Assembly: GCF_000802185.1 (NCBI RefSeq)
Contig: NZ_KN676113.1
Span: forward strand, 4,359,430-4,423,429
Direction: 5' to 3'
Length of the DNA: 64,000 nt
Source of the DNA: Belnapia sp. F-4-1
GTDB taxonomy: Bacteria; Pseudomonadota; Alphaproteobacteria; Acetobacterales; Acetobacteraceae
In this document: positions 19,843 through 28,440 of the stretch, piece by piece
How positions within the stretch are numbered: the stretch's first letter is position 1
How the letters are laid out: each line of letters starts with the position of its first letter
The notes under the pieces: model-generated
The model's database searches: none
Told to the model about the DNA's origin: nothing
What the model saw: only the letters and a program-made list of their open reading frames with translations
Program-made: the position numbers and the translations under genes

Positions 19843-19861
19843 GATAGGGATGTCCTGCGTT

Positions 19862-20998
19862 TCAGCGGTGGAGACTATCCGTGCCGCTGCCGCTCAGGAA
19901 GTCGAGCAGATGCGCGACGGTGCACTCCGGCTGCTCCTGCTGCACCCAATGGCCGGCGCCCTCAATCAGGTGGCAGCCGCGCATGTCGGTGCAGGCCTCA
20001 CGCTGCATCCGCTCGAGCGCGCCAGGCACCTGGCGGATGCCCCAGTCGCTCGCGCCGGCGATGAAGAGCGAGGGCTGCGCGATGCGGCGGCCGGCCATCA
20101 GCTGGTGCTCCGCCTCGAAGCGGCGGGAGGTGCCGCAACGGTACCATTGGAAGCCGCCCTGGAAGCCGGTGCGGGCATACTCCGCCGCATAGACGGCGAG
20201 CTCCGCCTCGGGGAGCCAACGGTTGGCAGCGATGGAGGCTGGCGAGGGCATGTCGGGGGCGACCTGCTCGGCCATGCCCTTCGAAAGGTCCATGACGTAG
20301 TAGCCAGGGAGTTTCGCCAGTTCGTCGGCGGTCCAGGCGGCGAGGGGGAAGGGACGGTTGTCGGGCCAGTCGGCGCTCTTGGCGTGGTAGTAGGCGCGGA
20401 GGAAGGCGTGCAGGCCCTGCGGGGCGTGCAGCATCTCGGCATTGGCTTCGCGGGTCGAGTAGTGCCACTGGTAGTGCTTGCGAGGGCGGGGCAGGGCGGC
20501 CAGCGCGGCGTGGATGTCGGGGGTGGCGGGGCGGGGCTTCGCCCCTTCCTGGAGCGGGGGCGGGCCTCCGAAGGGAGCGCTCATCAGCACGACGCGGCGG
20601 AACAGGTCGGGGCGGAGCAGGGCGCACCAGGCGGCCATGGGCGAGCCGAAATCGTGGCCGATCACCGCCTCCACCCCGTCATGGCCGAGGGCGGCAAGCA
20701 GGCCCATGGCGTCGCGGACGATGTTGAAGGGGCGGAAGGGGGCGAGGTCGCCGTCGTAGTCGGCGTTCCAGCCGGTGGTGCGGCCATAGCCGCGCTGGTC
20801 GGGGGCGACGACGTGGTAACCGCCCTCGGCCAGCGGCAGCATCACCTTGCGCCAGGAAAAGGCGAGTTCCGGGAAGCCGTGCAGCAGCAGGAGGCAGGGC
20901 GCCCGGGGGTCACCGGCCTCGAGAAGGTGCATGCGCAGGCCGTTGATACCGTCGAGGAAGCGGCTGCTGATCCCAGCGGGCAGGGGCAGGTCATCCAT
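19862..20998 (-). CDS. Alpha/beta hydrolase, epoxide hydrolase-like
   Basis: A 378-residue hydrolase. The oxyanion motif is LLLLHGFPELAFSWRKVMLP (HGFPE, typical of epoxide hydrolases). The nucleophile elbow is VIGHDFGSPMAAW with Asp rather than Ser, as in epoxide hydrolases and dehalogenases. The catalytic His is near GAGHWVQQEQPE. It is longer than most (about 300 residues) because the cap region is extended. No signal peptide is seen, so it should act in the cytoplasm. It probably shares an operon with the Gfo/Idh/MocA gene. Confidence 0.83.
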   Translation of the reverse strand: MDDLPLPAGISSRFLDGINGLRMHLLEAGDPRAPCLLLLHGFPELAFSWRKVMLPLAEGGYHVVAPDQRGYGRTTGWNADYDGDLAPFRPFNIVRDAMGLLAALGHDGVEAVIGHDFGSPMAAWCALLRPDLFRRVVLMSAPFGGPPPLQEGAKPRPATPDIHAALAALPRPRKHYQWHYSTREANAEMLHAPQGLHAFLRAYYHAKSADWPDNRPFPLAAWTADELAKLPGYYVMDLSKGMAEQVAPDMPSPASIAANRWLPEAELAVYAAEYARTGFQGGFQWYRCGTSRRFEAEHQLMAGRRIAQPSLFIAGASDWGIRQVPGALERMQREACTDMRGCHLIEGAGHWVQQEQPECTVAHLLDFLSGSGTDSLHR

Positions 20999-21018
20999 GG
21001 CTTCGTCTTCCTCCGGTT

Positions 21019-22269
21019 TCAGCTTCTCGTCTCGAGCGCCGCCACCATCGCAGGCTTTCGCTGCCAGCCCCAGCCCACCACCAGCAGCGCGGCCAGCATG
21101 GCGGCGACGGTCGGCCAGCGGAGGCCGAAGACCTCGCCGGCCGTGCCGAGTGCCAGCGCGCCGCTCGCCGGGCAGGCGCGGGTGATCATGCCCCAGAGGC
21201 TCAGCACCCGGCCGCGCATCGAGGCGTCGGCCGCGTTCTGCACCAGCGTCTGGACAAGGATGCCATGCACCGAGGCACTGGCGCCCAGGAGCGCGGCGCA
21301 GACCAGGGCGAAGGGAAAGAGGCCCGTCGCCACGAAGCCGATCGTGAAGAGCGCCTGGCAGGCGGCGGCAGCGATGGCGAGCGGCACCGCGCCTTCGAGC
21401 TTACCGCGGCCGGCCACCCAGAGGCCGGCGAAGAGCGCGCCGATGCCGATGCAGGCGGTCAGCATCGCCAGCCCATCGGCGCCGCGGGCGAAAAGGCGCT
21501 CGACGAAGGGCGGAAGGATCTCCTGCACGCCGCGCATCAGCACAGCCGCCACGGCAGCGAAGGCGAGAAGCGGGCCGATGCCCGGGTGCCGCCCGGCATA
21601 GCGGAAGCCGGCGATGGTGTCGGCGAAAACGCTGCCGCCCGAAGGCTGGCCGCGGCGCTGCGCCGCCTCGACGCGGAGGTTGGGCATGGTCAGTGTCGCG
21701 GCGAGATAGGCGAGGCTGTTGAGGAAGACGGCGGGGACGACGCCGGCGGCGGCGATCAAGGGCCCGGCGATGGCGGGGCCGATGAAGCGGGCGACGTTGT
21801 AGCAGAGGGAATTGCACGCAACGGCGGCCGGCAGATCCGCGCGCGGGACGAGGCCGGGCATCAGGCTCTGCCGCGCCGGCTGGGCGAAGGAGGAGGCAGT
21901 GCCCTTCGCCACCTCCAGCGCGAGCAGCAGGCCGATGGAGAGGTGGCCGGTGGCGAGCAGCGTGCCGATCGTTGCCGCCTCTAGCGCGATGGTCGCCTGG
22001 GAGGCCATGGTGAGCTTCACCCGGTCCATCCGGTCGGCGACGGCGCCGGCGATGGGGCTGAAGATGACGGCCGGCGCAAGGTCGCAGAAGGCGACCATGC
22101 CGACCCAGAAGGCGCTCCTGGTCAGTTCCCAGGCCAGCCAGGCGACGGCGATCTGATGGACCCAGAGCCCGGTCCAGGAAGTGAGGGAGGCGCCGAAGAA
22201 CAGCCGCGCATCGCGGTGCGAAAGGGCGCGGCCCAGCGCACCGAAGGCGGCCAGGCCGCGGAACGCCAT
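21019..22269 (-). CDS. MFS transporter, EntS-type
   Basis: A 416-residue major facilitator with about 12 helices. The N-terminal DARLFFGASLTSWTGLWVHQ and the loop-2 motif GAVADRMDRVKL fit the MFS_3/EntS group of exporters. The substrate cannot be judged. Its ATG (22269) overlaps the TGA of the upstream lipoprotein gene, so the 170-aa gene, lipoprotein gene and transporter form a tightly coupled three-gene operon. Confidence 0.87.
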   Translation of the reverse strand: MAFRGLAAFGALGRALSHRDARLFFGASLTSWTGLWVHQIAVAWLAWELTRSAFWVGMVAFCDLAPAVIFSPIAGAVADRMDRVKLTMASQATIALEAATIGTLLATGHLSIGLLLALEVAKGTASSFAQPARQSLMPGLVPRADLPAAVACNSLCYNVARFIGPAIAGPLIAAAGVVPAVFLNSLAYLAATLTMPNLRVEAAQRRGQPSGGSVFADTIAGFRYAGRHPGIGPLLAFAAVAAVLMRGVQEILPPFVERLFARGADGLAMLTACIGIGALFAGLWVAGRGKLEGAVPLAIAAAACQALFTIGFVATGLFPFALVCAALLGASASVHGILVQTLVQNAADASMRGRVLSLWGMITRACPASGALALGTAGEVFGLRWPTVAAMLAALLVVGWGWQRKPAMVAALETRS

Positions 22270-22679
22270 CAGCGCTGCGGCGCGGTCCGGCTGTTCTCCT
22301 GCACGCAGTCGGCGGCGATGCGGTCGCGCTCGTAGATGCGGCCCAGCCGGTCGGTCTCGCTGCGGCGGGCATAGATGCTGGCATCGGTGCCGATGCGGGC
22401 GTCGCGCTCGTCCTCGCGCATCAGCTGGCCGCGGTCGCGGAAGGTGACGATGCGGTCGGCATCGGTCCGGCAGGCGGCCGCGAGCGCGGCCTGGTCGCGC
22501 AGCGCGGCGCCCGGCGGCGGCACGGTGGGGACGGCGCCGGGGCCGGGGGCGATGGCGGCGCGGCTCGGCGCCGCATTGACCGTCAGCGGCACCACGGCCG
22601 GGTCCGGCCCGCTGGCGCAGGCGGCGACGAGGGCGAGCAGGCCGAGGGAGAGAAGGCGTGTCATCAGGTCATCCGTCAT
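22269..22679 (-). CDS. Small lipoprotein of unknown function
   Basis: A 136-residue protein with a short N-terminus, a hydrophobic stretch (LLSLGLLALVAACAS) and a lipobox Cys21, so it is probably a lipoprotein. Residues 28-60 are Ala/Pro-rich. The C-terminal half is charged, with two cysteines (Cys70 and Cys125) that could form a disulfide. No family is recognised. Its ATG overlaps the stop of the 170-aa gene and its TGA overlaps the MFS start. Confidence 0.65.
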   Translation of the reverse strand: MTDDLMTRLLSLGLLALVAACASGPDPAVVPLTVNAAPSRAAIAPGPGAVPTVPPPGAALRDQAALAAACRTDADRIVTFRDRGQLMREDERDARIGTDASIYARRSETDRLGRIYERDRIAADCVQENSRTAPQR

Positions 22680-23188
22680 GCGATGCGGCCCAGGCTCGGA
22701 GCGCCGCCCGCGGGCAGCGGCCGGGACAATAGCCGACGGAGACCGGTTTCGTCGAACCGTGCCCCGCCGTCCAGCGGCATGGCGGCCGCGGCGGACAGCA
22801 GGGCGGGGTGCAGGTCGATTCCATGGCGGGTGACGGCGAACAGGGCGGTGAGCCAGGGCGCCCGGCCCAAGATCTCGACGAGGGCAAGCAGGCGGAGGCA
22901 GAGGCTGAGGCCGCCGATGGTGTCCAGCCCCACTGCCGAGTCGATGGCCTCCGCCCAGGCGGCGGCGTCGCGGTCGGCGATGGCAAGCTCCATCGGCTCG
23001 CCCTCGGCGCGGGGGAAGAGCAGGCGGCGGGGCTTGCCCCATTGCTGGCGGTCGGCGGCCTCGCGGGCCAGCTCCCAGGCGGCGAGGAGCTGGCGCGGGG
23101 CGACCGGGGGCAGGCGCTCGGGCGGCAGGGGGACGGCGTAGGTGAGCGCGCCGTTCGGCGCCTCGGCCACGCGGATGGGGAAGGGCAT
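22676..23188 (-). CDS. Conserved-looking hypothetical protein (170 aa)
   Basis: A 170-residue protein, Ala- and Leu-rich, starting MPFPIRVAEAPNG. It has no signal peptide or membrane helix and no motif I can name. Phase-consistent coding and its overlap with the lipoprotein start (ATGA at 22676-22679) support it as a real gene. It is the first gene of the 170 aa-lipoprotein-MFS operon and divergent to the amidase. Confidence 0.6.
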   Translation of the reverse strand: MPFPIRVAEAPNGALTYAVPLPPERLPPVAPRQLLAAWELAREAADRQQWGKPRRLLFPRAEGEPMELAIADRDAAAWAEAIDSAVGLDTIGGLSLCLRLLALVEILGRAPWLTALFAVTRHGIDLHPALLSAAAAMPLDGGARFDETGLRRLLSRPLPAGGAPSLGRIA

Positions 23189-23251
23189 TGACCTCAATCT
23201 GGGGGCGGCCAGGGGCTGGCGCCAGCGGCGTTGCGCCTTAAGGTTAAAATC

Positions 23252-24541
23252 ATGACCGATCCCTCGACCCTCTCCGCCACCGAGGCCACCCGGCGCGTCC
23301 GCGACGGCCGCCTCTCCGCCACCGCATTGACCGAGGCGCTGCTCGCCCGGATCGCGGCGCGGGAGCCGGCGGTCCGGGCCTTCGTCCATCTCGACCCGGC
23401 GCTGGCGCTGCGCCAGGCGGCGGCGGTCGACCAGGCGGTGAAGGCGGGACGGGCAGGGCCGTTGGCCGGCCTCGCCTTCGGAGTGAAGGATGTGCTCGAT
23501 ACGGCGGACCAGCCCTCGCAATACGGTTCGCCGATCTGGGCGGGGCACCGGCCGCGGTCCGATGCCGCCTGCGTCGCGCTCGCCCGGCGGGCTGGGGCGG
23601 TGATCCTCGGCAAGACGGTCACGACGGAATTCGCCACGCGGCATCCGGGGGCAACGGCCAATCCGCACAATCCGGCGCATACGCCGGGCGGCTCCTCCTC
23701 CGGTTCGGCGGCGGGGGCGGGGGCCGGGTTCTTCCATGCCGGGTTCGGGACGCAGACGGCGGGAAGCATCATCCGGCCGGCGGCCTATTGCGGGGCGGTC
23801 GGGTTCAAGCCCTCCTTCGGTACGCTGCACCGGGCGGGGATGAAGGTGATGGCGGAGTCGCTCGACACGATCGGCGTCATCGCCGGCAGCGTGGGCGATG
23901 CGGCGCTGGCCATGGCGGGGCTGACGGGCGGGGATTACGGCAGGCCGGAGGAACGGCCTGGGCGGGCACCGCGGATCGGCCTTTGCTGGGGGCCGGCGGC
24001 GGAGCAGGCGGCGCCGGAGACGCGGGAGGCGATCGAGCGGGTCGCGGCCGCCGCGGCGCGGGCCGGGGCCCAGGTGGAGGCCGTCGATCTACCGGCGGCG
24101 GTCCTCGCCGGCTACGAGGCGCACGCGCTGGTGATGAACGGTGAAACGGCGGAGGCGCTGAGCTGGGAGCTCGACCACGCGGCAGCGCAGCTCACCGAGG
24201 GGTTGCGGGAGCGGCTGGACTGGGGAAGCCGCAAGGGGCGGGCAGCGCTGCTGGACGCACGCGCCGCCTTCACCGTGGCGCGGGCGGCCTTCGCCGGGGT
24301 GATGGCTGGGTTCGATGCCATCCTGACGCCGAGCGCCCCGGGCGAGGCGCCGGAGGGGCTCGGCTGGACCGGAGACCCGGCCTTCAACTCGCTCTGGACC
24401 CTGCTGCACGTCCCCTGCGTGACGGTGCCGACCGGCACCGGGCCGCAGGGGCTGCCGCTTGGGGCGCAGCTGGTTGCCGGCTTCGGCCAGGACCGGGAGG
24501 CGCTGGCCTGGGCGGAGTGGGTTCGCGCGGCCGCTACCTGA
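23252..24541 (+). CDS. Amidase (amidase signature family)
   Basis: A 429-residue amidase. Catalytic Lys79 is in GVKDVLDTADQP, the glycine-serine core is GGSSSGSAAG (147-156) with the cis-serine, and nucleophile Ser172 is in GTQTAGSIIRPA. It is in the GatA/hydantoin-like branch but slightly short, and no GatB/C gene is near, so a free amidase acting on a small amide is likely. The ATG at 23252 is used; a TTG seven codons upstream is weaker. Its 3' end overlaps the convergent MoeA/MocA fusion by eight bases. Confidence 0.88.
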   Translation: MTDPSTLSATEATRRVRDGRLSATALTEALLARIAAREPAVRAFVHLDPALALRQAAAVDQAVKAGRAGPLAGLAFGVKDVLDTADQPSQYGSPIWAGHRPRSDAACVALARRAGAVILGKTVTTEFATRHPGATANPHNPAHTPGGSSSGSAAGAGAGFFHAGFGTQTAGSIIRPAAYCGAVGFKPSFGTLHRAGMKVMAESLDTIGVIAGSVGDAALAMAGLTGGDYGRPEERPGRAPRIGLCWGPAAEQAAPETREAIERVAAAAARAGAQVEAVDLPAAVLAGYEAHALVMNGETAEALSWELDHAAAQLTEGLRERLDWGSRKGRAALLDARAAFTVARAAFAGVMAGFDAILTPSAPGEAPEGLGWTGDPAFNSLWTLLHVPCVTVPTGTGPQGLPLGAQLVAGFGQDREALAWAEWVRAAAT

Positions 24542-26177
24542 CCTTCTCGAAGCCCGGCGCCTTCTTCAGCGCGTCCGTGGTGTCGAAGTCGCGGAGGACA
24601 GCGTCATCGGCCATCTCCACCTCGGCGACGCGGTCGGCATGCTTGCCGGCCAAGTGGCGGGCGCCGACATCGCCGCTGATCGTCATCATCTCAGGCAGGA
24701 ATTCCATGGCCCAGAGCATCGGGTTGCCTTGCTTGCCGCGGAAGGTCGGCATGACGATGGCGCGGCCCTCCTCCGGGTCAAATGCGGCGAGCAGACGGTC
24801 AATCATGGGGCCGGCAACGAGGGGCATGTCGCCAAGGCAGATGACAACGCCGTCGATATCCTTCGGCAACGCGGCGAGCCCGGCCTTGAGGCTGGCGGAG
24901 AGGCCCTCGGCATAATCCTCGGCATGGGCGAGGATCACGGCGCGGCCGGCGAGCGCCGCCTCCACCCGCTCATGCTCGTAGCCGGTGACGACGACGACGG
25001 GGCGGGCGCGGGAGGCCAGCGCATTGTCCACCACCCGTGCGACCATCGGCGTGCCCTGGTCGTCCTGCACCAGGAGCTTGTTGAGGGGGGCCATGCGGCG
25101 GCTGCGCCCGGCGGCCAGCACCAGGGCGGCGACCTTGCGGCCGCGGCGCGGGGTGACCGTCGCGGCCTGGGGCGCTTGGTCGCGCGGCAGCGGGCGGGCC
25201 TCCATCTCCTTCAGCAGCCCGCCGACGCCCATGCCCATGACGTCCCGCGCCGTCACCGGCAGGCCGGCGAAGAGGCGCTGCAGCACCCAGTCGATGCCGT
25301 TCAGCTTGGGCGACTTGGCGCAGCCGGGCAGGACGAGGGCCGGGATGTCGTCGATATGGCCGAGGCAGATCAGGTTGCCGGGATCGACCGGCATGCCGAA
25401 ATGGTCGATGGCGCCGCCGGAGCGGACGATGCCGGCGGGGCCGACATCGCGCCGGTCGACCACCGCGGAGGCGCCGGCGACGAGCAGCAGCTCGGCGCCG
25501 GCGCGGCGCAGGCGGTTCAGCGCGTCGGAGATGGCCTGGGTTTCGTGGCGGGTGCGCTCCGGCGGGAGAAGAGTGCCACAAAGGGCCTCGACGCGGTCGC
25601 GCGTCGCCTCGATGGCGCCTTCCATCACGCTCTCCTTCACGCCGGGCAGCTCGGTCAGCACCAGGCCGACCTTCAGCGGGCGGAAGGGGTGGAGGGAGAG
25701 GGCGGGCGGGCCGCTGCGGGCGATCAGCTCCGCCACCTCCAGCACCGAACCGGGGGTGGCGAATGGGATGACCTTGATGGTCGCCAGCATCTCCTTCGCC
25801 GAGACGGGGATGTGCGAGGCGAGGGTGGCAACGGTCAGCGATTCGTCGAGGGCATTGAGGCGGTTGACGGTCGTGGCGTCCACCACCAGCAGCCCGGCGG
25901 CATCGGCCAGGACGTTGACCCGGCCGGTGGAGGCGCGGGAGCGGGCGAGGAGCGGGCCCATCAGCGCATTGGCGAGGCGGTCGGCGGCCTCGTCCTCCGG
26001 CACCTCGCCGGGCTCGAGCCGGGCAGCGATGACGTTGCCATGGCCGGCGGCCTGGAGCGCGGCGATAGCGGCTTGGTCGAGGACGGTACCTTTCTTCAGC
26101 ACCTTGCCAGGCAGGCGGACGGTATGGGCGAGGACGGCGCCGCGCGCCTCGTCGAGCGGAGTCGGCCCGAAGATCAT
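24534..26177 (-). CDS. Fused molybdopterin-binding (MoeA/MoaB-like) and MocA-type nucleotidyltransferase protein
   Basis: A 547-residue two-domain protein. Residues 1 to about 330 are a molybdopterin-binding domain of the MoeA/MoaB type (GAELLLVAGASAVVDRRDVG, and IPALVLPGCAKSP). From residue 350 a GT-A nucleotidyltransferase begins with ALVLAAGRSRRMAPLNKLL and continues with DGVVICLGDMPLV; this is the MocA/MobA type that attaches cytidine to the cofactor. The fusion suggests one protein handles both molybdate insertion or cofactor capture and cytidylylation for CO-dehydrogenase-type enzymes. It is the last gene of the cox/xdhC operon, and its ATG overlaps the XdhC stop. Confidence 0.85.
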   Translation of the reverse strand: MIFGPTPLDEARGAVLAHTVRLPGKVLKKGTVLDQAAIAALQAAGHGNVIAARLEPGEVPEDEAADRLANALMGPLLARSRASTGRVNVLADAAGLLVVDATTVNRLNALDESLTVATLASHIPVSAKEMLATIKVIPFATPGSVLEVAELIARSGPPALSLHPFRPLKVGLVLTELPGVKESVMEGAIEATRDRVEALCGTLLPPERTRHETQAISDALNRLRRAGAELLLVAGASAVVDRRDVGPAGIVRSGGAIDHFGMPVDPGNLICLGHIDDIPALVLPGCAKSPKLNGIDWVLQRLFAGLPVTARDVMGMGVGGLLKEMEARPLPRDQAPQAATVTPRRGRKVAALVLAAGRSRRMAPLNKLLVQDDQGTPMVARVVDNALASRARPVVVVTGYEHERVEAALAGRAVILAHAEDYAEGLSASLKAGLAALPKDIDGVVICLGDMPLVAGPMIDRLLAAFDPEEGRAIVMPTFRGKQGNPMLWAMEFLPEMMTISGDVGARHLAGKHADRVAEVEMADDAVLRDFDTTDALKKAPGFEKVR

Positions 26178-26878
26178 GCGGCGAGCGCCGGACGCTGTGC
26201 GAGAGCTGCGCCACGGCGGGTGGCGACCACCTCGGCGAGGATGGAAAGCGCGATCTCGGGCGCCGTCACCGCCTCGATGTTGAGGCCGACGGGGGCGTGG
26301 ATGCGGGCGATGGCCTCGGCGGAGTGGCCGGCCTCGGTGAGGCGGGCGACGCGCTTGGCATGCGTGCGGCGGCTGCCGAGGGCACCGATGTAGAAGCAGT
26401 CGGATGTGAGCGCGGCTTCGAGGGCGGGGTCGTCGAGCTTGGGGTCGTGGGTCAGGGTGACCACCGCGCTGCGGGCATCGGGGGCGAGGGCGGCGACGGC
26501 GTCGTCGGTCCACTCATGGATCAGGGTAATGCCGGGAAAGCGCTCGGCGGTGGCCCAGGCGCGGCGGGGGTCGACGACCGTCACCGCATAACCGGCGGCG
26601 AGCGCCATGGGCACCAGGGCCTGGGCAATATGGACGGCGCCGACGACGATCAGCCGCAGGGGCGGGTTGTGCGGGTGAATGAACCAGGCCTCGCCATCCT
26701 GGGTGAGGTTGGCGGCAGCGTCCTCCTCCAGGGCCTTGGCGGCGGCTTCGGCGAGGGGGGCGGGGAGGTCGGAGCCGGGCCAGAGATGCTGGGTGCCGTC
26801 CGAGAGGCGGGTCAGCAGGGCGACGGGGCGCTTGGCCGATTTCGCCGCTTCCAGGGCGGCGAGGACCTCGGGAGTCAC
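26174..26878 (-). CDS. XdhC Rossmann-type domain protein
   Basis: A 234-residue protein holding the C-terminal Rossmann half of XdhC: PPLRLIVVGAVHIAQALVPM, then HDPKLDDPALEAAL and YIGALGSRRTHAKRVARL. The start is a GTG at 26878 that overlaps the TGA of the preceding gene by four bases (GTGA); no ATG fits. XdhC proteins bind the molybdenum cofactor and promote its sulfuration and insertion into xanthine-dehydrogenase-type enzymes. Here the family is split over two genes. Confidence 0.85.
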   Translation of the reverse strand: MTPEVLAALEAAKSAKRPVALLTRLSDGTQHLWPGSDLPAPLAEAAAKALEEDAAANLTQDGEAWFIHPHNPPLRLIVVGAVHIAQALVPMALAAGYAVTVVDPRRAWATAERFPGITLIHEWTDDAVAALAPDARSAVVTLTHDPKLDDPALEAALTSDCFYIGALGSRRTHAKRVARLTEAGHSAEAIARIHAPVGLNIEAVTAPEIALSILAEVVATRRGAALAQRPALAA

Positions 26879-27195
26879 GAGAGCTTCTCCACGAAGACCT
26901 TCAGCTTGCCGCCGCAGGCGAGGCCGACTTCCCAGGCGCGCTCGTCGGAGATGCCGAAATCGAGGAGCTGGGGGGTGCCAGTGGTCATGGTTTGCTTCGC
27001 GGCATCGGCCACGGCGCCCTCGATGCAGCCGCCGGAGACGCTGCCGGCGAGCCGGCCGGAGGCGCTGACGGCCAGGCGCGAGCCGGCCGGGCGGGGCGAG
27101 CTGCCCCAGGTTTCGACGACGGTGGCGATTGCCACCGGTTCGCCGGCCGCGCGCCAGGCGGCGGCGGTGGCCAGCACGTCTTCCGAATCGCTCAT
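26875..27195 (-). CDS. XdhC/CoxI N-terminal domain protein
   Basis: A 106-residue protein corresponding to the XdhC_CoxI domain alone: AIATVVETWGSSPRPAGSRL, then GSVSGGCIEGAVADAA with the conserved Cys of this family, and FGISDERAWEVGLACGGKL. It works with the Rossmann-domain protein encoded immediately downstream (GTGA overlap), together equal to a full XdhC. Its ATG overlaps the stop of the CoxE-like gene by four bases. Confidence 0.87.
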   Translation of the reverse strand: MSDSEDVLATAAAWRAAGEPVAIATVVETWGSSPRPAGSRLAVSASGRLAGSVSGGCIEGAVADAAKQTMTTGTPQLLDFGISDERAWEVGLACGGKLKVFVEKLS

Positions 27196-28433
27196 GCGGC
27201 ATTTCTCCTTGCCGGCTGCGGCCCGCTCAGCGTCGCCACCAGGGCGCGCAGGCTTTGCAGGTTGTGGACCGGGCGGAATTCGTCGACATGCGGCAGCATC
27301 GCCCGGATGCCCTGTGATCTGGGTTGGAAGCCCTCCCAGCGCAACAGGGGGTTCAGCCAGATCAGTCGGCGGCAGGAACGGCGGAGGCGGTCCGTCGCTT
27401 CGGCGAGACCCTTGGCGCCCTCGCGGTCGAGGCCATCGGTGATGAGCAGCACGACGGCGCCCTGGCCGAGCACACGGCGCGACCAGAGGCGGTTGAACAG
27501 CTCGATGCTCTCACCGATGCGGGTGCCGCCGGACCAGTCGGGGACGATGTGGGAGACGAGCTCGAAGGCAACCTCGGCGTCGCGGCTCTTCAACTGGCGG
27601 GTGACGTTGGTCAGGCGCGTGCCGAAGAGGAAGGAGCTGACGCGGTCGCGGTCGTTCGTCACCGCATGCAGGAAGTGCAGCAGCACCTGGGCATAGCGCG
27701 ACATGCTGCCGGAGATGTCGCAGAGCGCGACCAGCGGCGGCGGGCGCACGACGCGGCGGCGGCGCTCGATGCTCATGATCTCGCCGCCCATGCGCAGGCT
27801 CTCGCGCAAGGTGGCGCGGAGGTCGGTCCGGGGTCCCGTTGGGTCGGGGCGGAAGCGGCGCGTGGGTCGCTCGTCCAGCGGCAGGACGAGACGACGGATC
27901 TCCTGCTTGGCGGCGGCGATCTCGGTGGCCGACATGGCCTCGAAATCCATCGTCTGCAGGCGTTCGCGCTCGCTCACCGTCATCGCCACCTCGACCGGAG
28001 GGCGTTCCTCCGGCGGCTGAGGCGGGGTCGGGGTTTGCGGCGGGGGCGTCATTGCCTCGGCAAGGCGGCGGCTCGCGGGCGGCGGCTTGTCGCGCTCCTT
28101 GAAGCCGTCGAGCATCGCCATGGCGGCAGCGTTGCGGCCCGCCTCCGGGTCGCGCCAGAACAGCAGGAAGGCCTGGTCGAAGATCTCGAAGCCGTCGCGG
28201 CTGTGGACCAGGACGCCGCGCAGCGCCGCATGCACCTGGCGCCGGTCGCCGATATCGATCAGCCGCAGGGCTTCGCCGGCGGCCAGCAGATCGGCGGTGC
28301 CGACCCGCAGGCCGGCGCGGCGCAGCAGCCGGCCGAAGGCGAGCAGGTTGCCCGCCAGCGCGCCGCGGCCGGCGCCGATGCCGGCGCTGGCGAGCTGCAT
28401 CGCCTGGCCGAGATTGCCGGGCATGTCGCTCAT
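27192..28433 (-). CDS. CoxE-like VWA domain protein
   Basis: A 413-residue protein. The C-terminal von Willebrand A domain has the MIDAS start LVALCDISGSMSRYAQV (Asp239, Ser241, Ser243) and a later TDG (LLITDGLDREG). The N-terminal half is helical, with a Pro-rich linker near 127-147. In Oligotropha-type CO dehydrogenase clusters, CoxE acts with the AAA+ ATPase CoxD to mature the Mo-Cu active site. Start 28433 is seven bases after the CoxD stop. The frame is open upstream, but only antisense. Confidence 0.87.
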   Translation of the reverse strand: MSDMPGNLGQAMQLASAGIGAGRGALAGNLLAFGRLLRRAGLRVGTADLLAAGEALRLIDIGDRRQVHAALRGVLVHSRDGFEIFDQAFLLFWRDPEAGRNAAAMAMLDGFKERDKPPPASRRLAEAMTPPPQTPTPPQPPEERPPVEVAMTVSERERLQTMDFEAMSATEIAAAKQEIRRLVLPLDERPTRRFRPDPTGPRTDLRATLRESLRMGGEIMSIERRRRVVRPPPLVALCDISGSMSRYAQVLLHFLHAVTNDRDRVSSFLFGTRLTNVTRQLKSRDAEVAFELVSHIVPDWSGGTRIGESIELFNRLWSRRVLGQGAVVLLITDGLDREGAKGLAEATDRLRRSCRRLIWLNPLLRWEGFQPRSQGIRAMLPHVDEFRPVHNLQSLRALVATLSGPQPARRNAA

Positions 28434-28440
28434 GCGGTGG

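Noticed and set aside
24459-26393. 644-codon plus-strand frame over the MoeA/MocA fusion
   Set aside because: It has no family-like motif and is the mirror of a gene with clear domains.
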